Shown piece after piece: positions 1-12,500 of a DNA stretch of 64,000 nt. The notes under the pieces were generated by a model. The model saw nothing but the letters and a program-made list of their open reading frames with translations. It did no database searches and had not been told where the DNA came from. The stretch covers positions 94,880,362 through 94,944,361 of the forward strand of contig NC_084759.1 in the NCBI RefSeq assembly GCF_028858725.1, written 5' to 3'. Each line of letters begins with the position of its first letter. Position 1 is the first letter of the stretch. This stretch comes from Colius striatus. Lineage: Eukaryota; Chordata; Aves; Coliiformes; Coliidae. A program made the position numbers and the translations under genes.

Positions 1-3000
1 CGGATATTTTTTGTTCATGAAAGCAAGAAACAAGAAGCTGTGCCAGGACAGATGCAGACCAGTCTTGCTCAAGCTTCCCACGTGCAGCTGTGAAGGTACA
101 TGACTGCAAACTGTGTTGTTTCAGCCCCAGGCCTTTGGAGATGAGGCTGGAAATCAAGTTCTTGCTGGCCTAGCTCTTTCATGGCTGTTTCTATCATGGC
201 TTTTTATGGATTGACTCTTGGGAGAACAGAAGGCCATTCTTGGCATGTTGTTGCTCCAAGAAGGGCTGGTACATTTCCAGCTGTTGCTCTGTTGATGTGC
301 CTGTTTGCTCTTACTCTTTATTCATTTATTTATTTGGAGGGTCAGAGCTGCCAGTGACCCCATTGGGTGCAGACTCTGCAAGCAGAAACAGCTGATGCAG
401 CCTCTGGTTCCACCCTCACCGCCATGCAGGGCACTTGGTGGAGGCAAGCTGACTCCAGTCCAGCCCTTTGGGAAGGCAGGTTATCTCAGAGGTCTGGAAG
501 CACATGTCAGACTTGAACTGGTTTGCTCGCTTGGCAGGCTTGATCTGCAGCGGGTTTTTGACAGTGGTCATGCATTTCTCAGCAGCTCTTCTCCTGCTTG
601 TCAACCCTTTATCAAAGTCCAGGTCAACGACAATGGCCAAGACATCCTGACATCTCTTCAGGGCTCCTCTCAGGGCCTACCTGGACAACCCTCAGGGCTG
701 CGCCACCGTTATGTCAATAACCCCTATCAAATTCCTTTCATGTTCAGTGCTAACCCACTCATCATGAAATCCCACTGAACCCTCAGCCCCTGCCACTTCC
801 TCAGGTAGTAGACAGCAAGCAGAGGGGTGCCATAGTAGTTTTAGGGTGTCGTCTGCAGGTCACCAAGCCTCAGCAGACCCCAGAAGGAGGGTTTTGCCAA
901 TCTCACAGCTCAGGGGCATTCAGTCCATATTCAGTCCATGTAGAGCCCTGGCATACAGGGGTCCAGGATGGACAGCTGTGGAGAGGCAAATTTTGGCAGT
1001 GGCCTTCAGCTTGCTATACTTGGTCCACATATTCATTGGAAAAAGCTCTGGAGTCTGCAAATCAAAATGATTGGAAATTGAGGGGTGCAGATACTCTCAG
1101 GACTTGAAGGCATTTTGTCATAGAAGCAAAAATCCTCTGAAATCCTGTAAAATTGTATGCATGTGCTTGGGTGTGGCTGGCTGCACTCAGCCTTCTTTCC
1201 GTTCCTTTGTGTAGTTTTTGTTACTGATAGGCTAAAAGTTCCCAACTGTTCTGTACCCTAGGAAACATTATTTCCTAACTTTTCTTAAACAGATTTTTTT
1301 TCTGTACCTAGCTTCATCTTTTACTACTGTGATTTCTTTACCTTTTTTATTTTTTTAATGTACTCTTTTCTGCCACAACAGAGTGTTATTGTTATTGAGT
1401 TTTGCCACTGTTTGGTCCAAGCCAACTGCCTGGAAATTTTTTACTTCATGTGGGCCATATCCTTAAAGGGAGTTTCCAGAGCCTGATCTCATAAGGCATA
1501 TTCCAAGACTGATATTTCCAACTGATAGCCAAGATGAAATCCACACCACTCTCTTGGCTTTCCACACTTCTCTAAATTCCAGAGATGCAGCTTTCCAACA
1601 TAGACATCTCCTTTTTTGGACAGGTGCATATTCCCCAGACGCTGTCTCCAGCAAAGGCAAATTAGGCAATTGAGTTAGTTTTGGACTCCATTGCCTTTGG
1701 CTTCATTACCATGTCTGGTTTAATAACTCCTCAGTTTGAGCCAGGATCTACTATTTATGCTCTCTGCTCCTGACTGCACTCAGTAGCCATGTTCCCACTG
1801 CTGCAGCTCAGTTAGTCAGACCTGAAAAACAGAATGTGTTCTGAAGGTAGGAAAAAACATTTGTAGTTCCAGGCTTGTTCTTTCGGCCCAGTATGGATAT
1901 TTTCCAGAAGATGACGAGTATTACTGTCCATTTTGGAGAAAGATCAGGTTTTGCCCAGTGCCAGCATTGTCAGGAGGCTATCAGTAGTGACAATTCTTGC
2001 TTTGTAGACACAGTTGATCAATTTTTCCAGTCATGCAACAGTGTTGAGGAGCAGATTAAAATCTCACTCTCATCATGAGTCTTAGATACAGCTTTCAGAC
2101 GTCCGTCACTCACACCAGGTTCTGTGCAGTGAAGCTTCACCTCCTGTGCAGTGGCCACAGCTTTTCCAGACAGGCTAATGCAAGAGAAGTGCCAGGCTGG
2201 AGGGTGAACCCCACAGCTGTGGGAAGTGCTCTCTACAAACTTTGGAAAAGTTTGCAAGCTTCCAAAAACAAATTCACCACCGACATATGACAAAAGTCTA
2301 CTGATATCCCCTTTGGTGTCCTTTTGGAGATGAGCCCATTCCTGTTCACACCCAGAAGTAATCAGCTTTTGCAAAGCAGCCCAGGGTGGGGGAGTGTGGT
2401 GAACCCCATCATCTGCCCGTGCTCACCGTATAGTGTGGGCTTTACATCCTGTATTAATAGTTAAAATCAGGCCTCAACCCCACTCAGGTAACAGACCTAA
2501 TAGCTCTGTCCCCTTCCAAAACCAGGCACATCCATCAGTTCAGTGCCAACCTCTTAGCCTTTAAGCAGCATTGAAGTTGCTTTGTCTTCCCTTTTATTTC
2601 CTCTCCACCTCAGGGAGACATATATGTGTGTACATATAGTTTCAATCACATCTGATAAAAACCTTCAACTCCTAACAATACTCTGTTTCTACAGAGTCCA
2701 GGCAATTGATGGCCAAGTATTTCTAACTGAAATAGTGGCTATGCTTAGGTAGAAGCCATGTGACTGTGATGTCACCAAGGGAAGGCTGATAAGCTCAGTC
2801 TTGGCAGAGAGTCCCTAATGCTGGAAACCAAATTTCATTAGTTTTCACAAGGTGCCTCACCAGTCTGTGTGGGAAACCACCAGCAGTTGTACTAGCTCTG
2901 TTCTGAGAAGTTTAGGCTCTTACTTTAGGTATTGGCTTCATTTACTTTTTTGAAGTTTCCACATTTTTCTGTTTCCATTTGGAGGCCTGTTTTGATTTTG

Positions 3001-6000
3001 GCAAGCGCTTCTCCTCTGGGTTCCATCACGGATCAAGAGCTAAAATTATACACTTTTGGAAAGTCTGGTTTGACATCAGAACTACTGCTCTGGCATGGGA
3101 CTTCAGCTCATGTTCAAGACTTCATCAGACAGCTAGATGAAAAATAAGAAATAGATTATTTAAATTGCACACGGTATTTGTTAGCAAAAGAATCCTAATT
3201 TTTTTTGCTCCATGTAGGACTGGAAGACAACTAAATTCCCTGCAGAACAGTTTTCTCAAGTGTTGGTTTTGGAAAGAAAAAAAATTTCAAACTCACAAAA
3301 CATTTTATTCAGATAAAAATAAAATGTTAAATTTCAAAATCAGCAACTTATTTTAGCTGCTACATATAATACAATACAGCAGTAAAAAACATCTACTGTT
3401 TGCCTAACATCTTGCCTACTGTTTATGTGTATTTCACTATGTTCTGTATTTCATTACGATTTTACTTGGCATTTTAAAATAAAGGGTTTGTGATGATTTT
3501 TAGCTTGCATAAAGGGTGTGTAGACTGGTGACATCATAATGGGTAATTGGTATGTAACTGATAATTGGTATCCTAATTGCTTCGTTAATAGGGACTTTGT
3601 CCATGGTAATTGGTAAATTTGTTATTTAGCTAAGTGGTATAATGGAAGTTGGTGAAGCACCCAAAAAGCACATTAGGTAGGAGTGTCACTGCTCGGGACC
3701 CACTTGCGTACACAGGCAGCGATGGAGGAGCTGGCAGAAGGCAGGGGCCAGACCTCACACCTCCTTCTCGGGGTGAGCAGGATGCTGCTGAGCCTGGGTG
3801 GCCCATGAACTGCTCAAGTGCTAGTGGGCCTATCCTCCCACACTGCAGGCACGCCCTGGCCCATTGCCCCTGTGTGGGGTGCTGTGTGCAATGTCAATGC
3901 AGGAAAACAAGTGGTCCCAGCGCTGATGCCCAAACCCCAGCCTTCAGGGCACTGCCTTGCTGCCAGAGGCAGGTCTTGCTGGGAGGGCAGTAAGGCGAGA
4001 GCAGGAAACACAGATGCAACACCTAAAGGGTAAGAGAGCAATTGGAAGTGCCTTTTACCAAATCCCAAATGCACTTGGGAGGCAGCAGCTACACCCTGAG
4101 ATTTTCTGCTGCATGGACTTGCTAGGGAATGTTGGAAGTCTGAAATTACAAGAGTAAAGGTCCCTACCCTGTAGTTCTGACTGGCTATGTAGACATTGGG
4201 TGGGGAGGGAAAACAGGCAAAAAGTAACCCAGCAGACTAAAGGTAGCATGGGAAATAAAATACATACTTTTTTTTTGTCTCAGCCCCATGCCTTATGTCT
4301 CCTGCCTAAATTTTTTAAATGATGTTAAGACTGTGAATAATTGTTTTTAAAGCAGATGTACAAGTGGGTTTGTATCATATATACACACGAATGAGACAGA
4401 GTTTGGAGTATTCTCAAATAGTTACTCTGAAAAGGAGATGAGAGCAGTCCATTCCTCCCATCTCACTACATATTTGCTGCATTATCGTTCATATTTTCAT
4501 AACCAGCTAGGTACAGACCATTTCATCGGAGTTTAAGGAGCTAGGGCCAGCCAGAGTTGCAGGCACTGCAATGCTACCTGACAGGATACGAGCATCACTT
4601 TGTCCTTTAGGGACAGAACCACAACACAGTGACACTGATGTGTCCCATGCCTAAGGCCTAACAGGCAGAAAGGATGGTTTGTGTCTCCTTCATCCACCTT
4701 GCTAAGTCCCTTCATCAGCACACAAAAGCACAGACAAGCATTCCACCTCCAGCAGCACTCTTGTCACTCAGATTTTACCTTGATGCTGCAAACCCACAAA
4801 AGCCTGGAGTGACAGAGCAGCAGTTTCAGGAGTGTTCACTATAGAGAGTCTGAAGAGAGGAACGCCAAGACCAATTTTCTTGGGCAGCCCCAACAGTACC
4901 TACATGTGTGGTCCATTTCAGTAGACCATCAGGATTTTCAAGTGCACCCCCTGACGGCTGCTGCTGTGTTTTGATTTGCCTTTTGGTTTGCCTCCTGGAC
5001 CAGTCTCAAGAGCACGCAAAGGGGCTGGACACCACAGCTTTCAGACAGCGGGCAGCCTGCAGGGCACAGCAGGACAGACCTGGTGGCAAGGGCAGGTCTG
5101 AGTGATGAGCTGGGCAGTGTTAGAGTTGTCTGTAGCCTGACAGGCTCAGGAGGCCTCAAAAATGAGGCCGCCATCATTTTGGTACCTGGGGACACTGCTT
5201 GGATGCTACCACAGTTGTTCTGACTTGTTCCCTACTAGTGTCCATTCATGATCAGAAGATACCTAGAAAGAAAGAGTAACAAAAGTGGCATGCTCTTTTG
5301 TGTCTGTCTCAAGGATGGCATGCTGCAACCCAGGAACAATTAAGCAATTCCCCTTTGGAGAGGAGACAAGGAAATGGCATCTTCAATTTAGGTAACAGCA
5401 AGTATGATTGGCTGTTCCAGTGGATATAATGGGTGGGATGCTTGTCACAGCCACCAAGAAGAATTAGAGACTAAGACTTCTTTACAGGTAATTCTTTTGA
5501 CACTTTATATCCAGTTCTTGAACACTGAGGTTCTCATATATGCATTTTTTGAGGACCTTAGGCCCTAATCTGCCCTCTAAACACATGAACTTCTCAAAAC
5601 TACCAAGCACTCAATAACTGCAGTAGGGCTACTCATGTCAGGTTATGCTCCTGGTATACACGTATAAAGAACAAAAGCTCACACTAAAAGAGAAAGGTAT
5701 ACCCCAGTGTGAAATGTTAATAGAGATGAGTCAGTATTATTTTATGTTATATTCTCGTATGAATATGTACTACTTATTAAAGGATTTTTCTTCATATGTG
5801 TACAGTCTGAATCTGCCATCATTTTGCATCTGGATTAAAAAATCCAACATATAGGCTTTTCTTTTTCTGGGAGTATACTCTTCTTCTTATATCAAACTTT
5901 CAGACTTCAGCTCTCCCTGTGCTGCTGCTAACATGATGTGCCCCATCACTCATGTGCCTCAGCAAGGAGAGCATCCATACAGCTGAGTTAGATACCACAG

Positions 6001-6354
6001 CTTTTTTTTTGCATTAACACCTTCCCACTGTTAGTGGGAAATAAAACTGTTCCAGGGGAGAAGACATGGAATGTGGGGTATCTCAGTTTCAAAGGTGGGC
6101 AAGGAAATGCATGCCGTTGTTGGAGACTAGCATGTTTGTGCTGTTCAGCCCCATCTGTGCGGCTGACGAGTGAATGTTGCCAGTATTCACTCCCAGCCTT
6201 GTAAGTACAGCTAGGTGTGAGCAATTTAACAGTCTTGTACCAATAAGAACGTTTCTGTGGTAAAATTCTGCATATGCATCTGCAGGGGGAGGAAGGACAG
6301 ATCAGAAACCAGATGGGTCAAAATAGTTTTCACTTTCTTGTTTCTCCACAGTCA
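1..6354. other. Intergenic, no gene recognised
   Basis: I see no recognisable gene here. The open frames are short and look like chance, including the longest one near the left edge (305..778). By synteny KCNE1 would be the next plus-strand gene to the left of FAM243A. None of its expected features, such as a short protein with one membrane segment followed by a conserved SNDP-type motif, can be seen. Parts of 3150-3650 and 4250-4520 are AT-rich and low in complexity. Confidence 0.6.
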
Positions 6355-6405
6355 TGCACACACACACACACACTTGGACACACATGTGCGTGCACATGCA
6401 CACAT
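6355..6405. repeat. (CA)n microsatellite, imperfect
   Basis: A run of CA dinucleotides is followed by CA/TG-rich sequence with interruptions (ACACATGTGCGTGCACATGC). It looks like a decayed simple repeat. The cysteine- and valine-rich short open frames on both strands here are products of the repeat, not genes. Confidence 0.9.
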
Positions 6406-6481
6406 GTTCCCCTGACTGTTCCCATTTCTCCAGGCCAGATGCAGCCCTCACTTTGCCACATGCTTCTGTGCTCCTGTTTGG

Positions 6482-6796
6482 GATGTACCCATGAGTGCCA
6501 AGGGAGCCAGCTGATATTATTGCTAAACTGCTCTCCATCATTTTCAAACAATCGTGGAGGACCAGTGAGGTGCCTGAGGACTACAGGAAGGCCAATGTCA
6601 CAAGAAGGCCAAAGGATGAGAAGGATGACCCTGGAAACTACAGGCAGGTCAGTCTCACCTCCATCCCTGGGAAGCTGATGGAATAGCTCATCCTGGATGC
6701 CATTTCTAAGGGCATGAAGGAACAGATGGTTATCAGGGGGGCTCAACACAGATTCACCAGGGGGAAATCCTACCTGACTAATCTAGCCTTCTAGCC
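6482..6796 (+). mobile_element. CR1 LINE fragment (ORF2 reverse transcriptase region)
   Basis: The plus strand translates over 6495..6686 to a peptide with the CR1 ORF2 landmarks: a 'SIIF..SW' block, then 'EVPEDYRKANV', then 'DPGNYRQVSLTSIPGKLME'. These correspond to the start of the LINE reverse transcriptase domain. After an in-frame TAG the homology goes on in other frames ('GAQHRFTRGKSYLTNL'), so the copy carries indels. Both ends are truncated, there is no endonuclease or 3' tail, and it cannot be active. Confidence 0.85.
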
Positions 6797-7451
6797 TGAA
6801 CAACCTGGCATCACCTCTTTCTTTCCCCTCCAAGGCCTGGAACTGGGCAGGCTGAACACGGTGGACCTTGCCCAGGATGCTGTGCTGTTGGGCACCGGTC
6901 ACCAGGCATCACCTTCCAACACTGGGATTGGGCCTGCTCACTAGAGAGGTTTGGGTGGGGGTCTGCTGGTTCTCCTTCCTCCCATAACAAGACACCAAGA
7001 GTTCATCCCCTTCATTCACCCAGGGGGATTTCAAAGCGACATCTTCCTTAAGGCCACAGACTTGCCAAGGAGGAAATTTCTGCCACTGGTCTCAAAGCTC
7101 AGGCATTGGCTTACTCTCTGTGCTGACTCTAGGCTGCTCCTTCCTCTATATCCTCATCCCTCTGGACCTCTTTCACCTGGTTGGTGCCTGGTTGGGCCAC
7201 ACACACTCACAGGGCACATGGATCTACCCAATCCTGTGAGAAGGAATCACAGTGTTCAATATGAGCAAGTATCAGCTAGCTGTGCAGTTGCAGCCTACCC
7301 AGCCTGGTGGAACTATTGTTTTCCAAGATGCGATTTGATCAGCAACCTGGAAACCACTGCTGGTGCTGCCACTGATTGAGTGTGACAGTGCAGAGTAGCA
7401 CTGGGACAACAGGCATCGTGAGCTCTGCAAGTATACTTCATGAGCCTTCAG
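6797..7451. other. Intergenic, immediately 5' of the FAM243A remnant
   Basis: I see no gene in this stretch. It would hold the promoter or 5' untranslated region of FAM243A, but I find no TATA box, CpG cluster or convincing splice acceptor. The open frame at 6951..7379 has no recognisable content. Confidence 0.5.
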
Positions 7452-8181
7452 ATGCCACCATGCAGGGCATTGCAAATCCACTCCTCAGTAATTCACAGAG
7501 GCTGCTTTGATGCTGCTTCAAAGAGGCAGAGCCTGCCGTATTTAAGAGCTCTGAGGATGCTGCAGCTTAATAGTTTCAATACATTTTTAGCAGAAGCAGA
7601 TAGTCCAGAATATCTTATAACAGGAGGAAAAGTAGCCAAGGAGGCCAGTCTGCATTGCCCAGTATGGACACTTGTTCATGCCGGCAGATGCCCACGGTGG
7701 ATGCCCTGGAGATACAAACTGGTATTGAGAGGTTCTCTGCCCATCCATTAGCAGAACCTTGTGTGAAGCTCTGACCACATCCTATGGGAAGTGCATAATG
7801 GTGACAAATGGATAAAATGCAGCCAATGTGTGCAGGGACAAAAGAAGGGAAGGAGATGGAGAGGGGAGCCCTGCTGCCAGTCCCACCGGCAATCCACATG
7901 TACAGTATTAAGTGTTGCCCTGGTTACTAGAGCCAATGGCCGTGATCTTATTCTTGTGCCTTCATCTTACAACCATCATCTATCCTACGGACACCACCTG
8001 GGCTTCTTTGAAATGGTTTATTACAGACAACAGCAAGAACTTTGCCCTGAGGTCTGTAGAGAGGACCCACTCCTGTAAGTGTACTCTCTTCAGTGACTTG
8101 ATTGTTAAAGGAATAGAGAAGATGACTCCAAACATATGGAAGGTAGTGACTCATGAAGAAATGGGAGAGCTTCTACCTTGA
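7452..8181 (+). pseudogene. FAM243A: FAM243A (C21orf140-like) gene, nearly full length but frame-broken
   Basis: FAM243A is a protein of unknown function, about 250 residues from one coding exon in mammals. Here about 243 codons' worth of sequence is recognisable. The first frame (ATG at 7452, beginning MPPCRAL; an in-frame ATG also lies at 7440) carries 'LPYLRALRMLQ', 'SPEYLITGG', 'VWTLVHAG' and 'WMPWRYKLVLRG', then meets TAG at 7749. Homology continues in the +1 frame ('SYGKCIMV' near 7780), which meets TAA at 7813. It returns to the first frame near 7880-7970 ('TVLSVALV', 'DLILVPSS') and shifts again near 7970-7985 into +1 for the conserved end ('TWASLKWFITDN', 'CTLFSDLIVKGIEK'), with a stop at 8179-8181. 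That makes at least three frame changes plus one nonsense codon. The plus orientation, opposite to SMIM11, matches human synteny, so this is the orthologous locus and not a retrocopy. The family match is from memory of the human protein. Assembly error cannot be excluded. Confidence 0.8.
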
Positions 8182-8559
8182 CACATTTTCTTAAATGGTT
8201 CTTCCTGCAGTCAGGCTTCAAATCTGTTTTGATTGCTGTCAAATGAGTTACCCTGCTCTAGCCCTGCTGAGCCTTTCTCATAAAAAAATGTAAACTGTAA
8301 GGACTACATGCCAATAGCACTCATAAAAGAGACAATTTAAAATCAAAATGTCTTGGTTTAGGTGTATTCTATGACTAGGCTGATATGCTTGCATCAGAGA
8401 GGGTGCAAGCCTTATCACAAAAGTGGGCCAAACCATGCCTAAGATCCACTTTCTGTATTCTGTTCTGAATTCCAGTTTCTGTCTTATATTTGTTGTGTTT
8501 TTTCCCAGACAGTACAGAAGCATGTTGACAGTCTCTCACTTGGTTCCCCCTATTCACTC
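8182..8559. other. Intergenic between the FAM243A remnant and the interspersed repeat
   Basis: No gene is seen. The first part may be the old FAM243A 3' untranslated region. An AATAAA-type signal in plus orientation is not evident within the first 200 bases after the stop. Confidence 0.4.
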
Positions 8560-9536
8560 TCATCCTTGTTAGGATGGCAGAGGCCCCAGCAAAATGTGAG
8601 GAAAAAGATAACCAAGGATGTTTTGGATTAAGACAAGGGCAGGGAGGGCTCGCTGACAATTACGGTTCTAGGCAAAACAGACTCCAGTACTCGACTTAGA
8701 GAGGAAAGTAGGAAAGTTTGTTCTGCTACCTACAAGAAACAGAACAGAACAAAAAGCAAAAATAGAGCAGGATGATGAGAAAATTATAACCAGCACTTTA
8801 AGATCTCTCTCTCCCTTCCCTCCTTTCTTCCCAGGCCCAGCTCACTGCTCCCAATATCTCTACCTCCTTCCCCACTCAACAACTCAAGGGGGCAGGGAGT
8901 GGGAGATGTGGTCAGTCTCTCACACATGGGCTCTGCTGCTTCTCTCTGCTCAGATGAGGATGACTCCTGGCATTCTTCCCCTGCTCTGATACGGGGTCCC
9001 TCCCATGGGACACAGTCCTTAACAAACTTCTCTGGTGTGGGTTGTTCCCAACAGCTGTGGCTTCTGCCAATACAGGGTCCCTCACACGGGACACAGTCCT
9101 TGGTGGATATCTCTGGCGTGGATTCTTCACCAAAGTTGCAGTTTCTGCAGATACAGGGTCCCTCCCTTGGGACATGGCCTCTTCTGAGCATAATTTTAAT
9201 GAGCTTCTTTGTCATGGGTTTCTTCCCACAGTTACAGCTTCTGTGAATATGGGGTCCCTCCCATGGGACATGGCCTGCTACGGCCATAGTTTCTGCCCCT
9301 GGCTCAGGGTCTTTAATGAAGTGAATCACTGCCCCTGGCTAGAGAAGAAGAAAGAAACAGGAAGAAGCCTCCTCTTCCAGCTTCTTCTTAAAAAGTGATC
9401 GGGGAGTCATCTAATTGGCTCAGCCCCAGAAGTGGGTCTGGCTCAGAGCTGGGGAGAGTTGTGAGCAACTACTTGCAGGACCTATCTTTACAGCCCCTTC
9501 CCCCTTACCAGAAATGGCTGTCATGTCAAACCATAA
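8560..9536 (+). mobile_element. Avian interspersed repeat (LTR-like) with internal tandem units
   Basis: I recognise this from memory as a common avian dispersed repeat. In order it has an AC-rich stretch with 'GCAAAACAGACTCCAGTACT' near 8670, a C/T-rich section with 'CTACCTCCTTCCCCACTCAA' near 8860, and 'GGGCAGGGAGTGGGAGATG' near 8890. Then come tandem units each containing a variant of 'GGGTCCCTCCCATGGGACA', and a tail with 'TCTAATTGGCTCAGCCCCAG' near 9410 that ends near 9535. I cannot state its formal family name. The overall plan (unique flanks, a minisatellite-like core, a CCAAT-like ATTGG box) suggests an LTR or non-autonomous element. Open frames on both strands (8784..9329 minus, 8899..9246 plus) are side effects of the repeat units. 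Confidence 0.65.
8994..9270. repeat. Tandem 81/81/96-bp units inside the interspersed repeat
   Basis: The shared box GGGTCCCTC starts at 8994, 9075, 9156 and 9252, giving spacings of 81, 81 and 96 bases. Each box is followed by a 'GGGACA' and a variable spacer with 'TTCTCTGG' or 'ATATCTCTGG'. Because every spacing is a multiple of three, frames stay open through all units on both strands. That explains the repeated 'VPWEGP'-like peptides. Confidence 0.85.
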
Positions 9537-12500
9537 CAGCATTCCAGTTCTGAATCCTGTAGGTCAAGCTTCTTTTTGACCCTCACCCCGAGCAGGGAAT
9601 ATGCTGGAGAGTGAACGACATCAGAGTCCACAGAAGTCTGAAGACTTTAATGCAACTTTCCCATCATACACACATTAACATCTGCTATCAACTCAGTTGT
9701 TCGTTGAACCCAGTACCTTGGTTCCTACTGTGGCCTCCAATAAACACTTCAGTGACAGATAAAAGAAAGCTCTCTAAAATGAAAGTTCCTCTCTGAAGCC
9801 TAACAATTAGTAGTTAGTTGGTTCAGGCTTTAAAGTACGAAGAGTTCAGTCTCTCAGGATAAAATATGTCACTCATCATTGGAGTTTTTCTTTATCCATG
9901 ACATCGATTACTGAGATGTAATGATTCCTCATGGAACTGAGTTCAAAAGATTGTTTATGAGTGATGCAAAGTAATATTTTTTAACAGCAGCTTTTTTCAA
10001 GTTCATTGAATATTTCAGTTGTTTGTTTTAAAGTGGCTCCCAATTTACATTCTCTGCACTGCTCATTACTGGGTGTGTGTTTATTGTGTACTTCTAAGAG
10101 AACTAAGACCATAAAAACATAAAAGAAATGTTATGAAATGATTCACAGGTTCACTAAAATGTTTTAATACGCTGAAGCAAATCTGTGCAGTTTTTCTCCT
10201 GTATGTGGGAACTATCTAAATGAGCATTTAAATTTGGTGTGGCAGAGAGATATCTAGAAACAAGCCTCATCTATCTTCAGAAGAATCCACACGTATGATT
10301 CTTTAGAGCTGAGATGTGAACGTACAAAGAAAAATAACCATCTTTTCTCAGCTTCATATTCATCAACAGAAACATCTGCTCACTTTTTACAAATATGGGA
10401 TGTCGCAGAGAATGGAAAATTAGGTACTTCAAATGCAAGGAGGAAAGAGAGGGCCAGGGAAGCAGAGCAACTGGAGACGGTCAGAAATGTTTTTGTTGTC
10501 CTTGTCTCGTGGCCCTGAACGTAATTTCACGTTGGCTTGAAGTAGTGATTGCTCCACTAAATATCAATGAATACGAAGTGGCGTGAAATCAGCATGAAGA
10601 AAGAAATAGGCCTGGTGCCTAGTTACCACAAGGATAGGCAGTAATTGCACAGCAGCTTGGTTTTCTTAAGAAATAAGTGGTGCACACCTCACTTTCCCAA
10701 TAACTGTTTACCTTCATCTGATGACGCTGCACTACGCTATTAGGGAGAATAACAGTCTGCTGTAGTCAAACCAGCATAAAGCTGGTGACTTCATTGCTGC
10801 GTTCTGGATTCACATGATGAAGGAGACCAAACCTGAAAGGAGCAGAGACCCAGACTGCTGCCTCACCGTAGCTCAGCCCTCTTGCTCTCTGATGCTGTGG
10901 CTTATGCAGCTGCGAGTTGAGGGCTGCATTGCAACACTTCTTCGTGGACAGGGTGTGTCTTCTGCCTTCCCTAATTCACAGAGGAGTCCATGGGACCAAG
11001 TGCAGAATCACACGCTTTCCATCCATTTTAGCAATAGGGAAGCATCAAATGGAAGTGATTTCTGTCACAGGAATTTCTTTGCCTTTCCTGTTTTGTGTTC
11101 TTTGGTAAAACGAGGATGAAGCCTCCATGAAAGGTTTCACTGAAACGAGCACAAGGAAAGAGGAAGTGTTTGGTGATGCAACTCCCAGACAGCAAGAAGT
11201 CATCCTTTTCCTGCAAAGGCCTGGCAAAACCTTACTGAACACCTTCAGTTTTCCCAGCCTCTTGTTCGGAGGCTGAGGGCTGGCAAAACTTTTCTATCCA
11301 GCCTTATTTAAAGTGTATGGAAACCTGTGGGCTGGCAAAACAACTGAGTCTGAAATCAAATAAACTTTGGTATTTTATAAAAACACCCTCTCCTTTCTTC
11401 CTCCCTCCCCCTTTGCTGCTGCCTAAGGGTAATTACAACCCATGTTTTCTAGAAAATGTTGTAAACCTTTGTACTGAGGAAAAATATTGTGGCTCATACA
11501 GTTCTGACTCAACTGGTAATTTAGGATGACAAGCAATTCCTTTAACATATGACTAAACAAGCTAATAAGAGGATGTTACCAAATAGCACGCACCTTATTC
11601 AAGAGCACTTGAAATAGCATGCATGAGTTTAATATCTTCTTGGTAGGATTTTAAATAACTATTATTTTATTAGGTTTGCTAGCAACAGCTCTTGTTGTGA
11701 GGCTCAGAACACTTTGACCATTGCAGGATGTCAAAGCAAAGCTTTTTGTTCCTACTCATGACTCTGTGTGACTGAAAGGCATCACTAGAAGAAAATGATT
11801 AAAGTATCTTTGCATAAAGAGGAGCAGCAGATGCAAATGCATATGTTGATGAAGAAGCTATAACAGATGTCCCTCTGCTCCAAGTTAGCTGGAATGCAAA
11901 TCACCTGAATTTTTATGATGTCTCATTGACTAATTGCTTCTAAATGCTTTTCCAAGACTCATCTCCATGGAAAAAAAACCCCACATTTATTTTCCTTCAG
12001 CTCATGAAGCAGGCCTGTGATGACTGGCTCAACTCATTTTTCTTTCTTATTTTCAAGTCCTCTGCTCTAAAACCATGCTGCAATCCAGGGTACAGATGGG
12101 ACAAATGCACTTGGGGCAAGAGCCTATAGAGGCCCAAGCCAGGGATGTAATGATGGCACATAAGGTGTGAACTTCTGTCACTGAGCAGGCAGAGTGAGTC
12201 CTATTTCGGCCACACCTGAGAACTGGGAGCAGGCTGGTTGGGTAGTGGAAAGACAACCAACATTGCTCAAAGCCCAGCCTCTGTCTCCGGGAACTTGTTC
12301 CTTGACATTTCCTTTTGCAGTGACCATGTGGATGAGGCATGGAGTGAAATGCATAGATGAACAAAGAAGGGATTATAGGAACACTGTTCTATGTAAGAAA
12401 TGCAAACCAAGAAATTTGTTTTATAAAACAAATATATCTAAGAGCCAGATTCATTTATTGACTTAAAATTGTACTTAACTGTCACTGTCTGACATTTCTT

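Noticed and set aside
305-778. 157-codon plus-strand frame
   Set aside because: No recognisable domain, overlapping frames on both strands, and no splice or poly(A) support. It does not resemble KCNE1.
1-6480. KCNE1 expected by synteny
   Set aside because: No frame shows a KCNE-type membrane segment with the SNDP motif; the gene is probably left of the window.
6302-6749. Minus-strand frames with Cys/Val-rich tracts
   Set aside because: They are antisense to the CA repeat and to a CR1 fragment.
7440-7442. ATG at 7440 as the FAM243A start
   Set aside because: The ATG at 7452 lines up with the known MPR-type start of the family; the upstream ATG adds four unmatched residues.
8784-9329. 181-codon minus-strand open frame with repeated VPWEGP-like peptides
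   Set aside because: It is produced by the tandem units of a dispersed repeat whose spacings are multiples of three; it has no domain or gene context.
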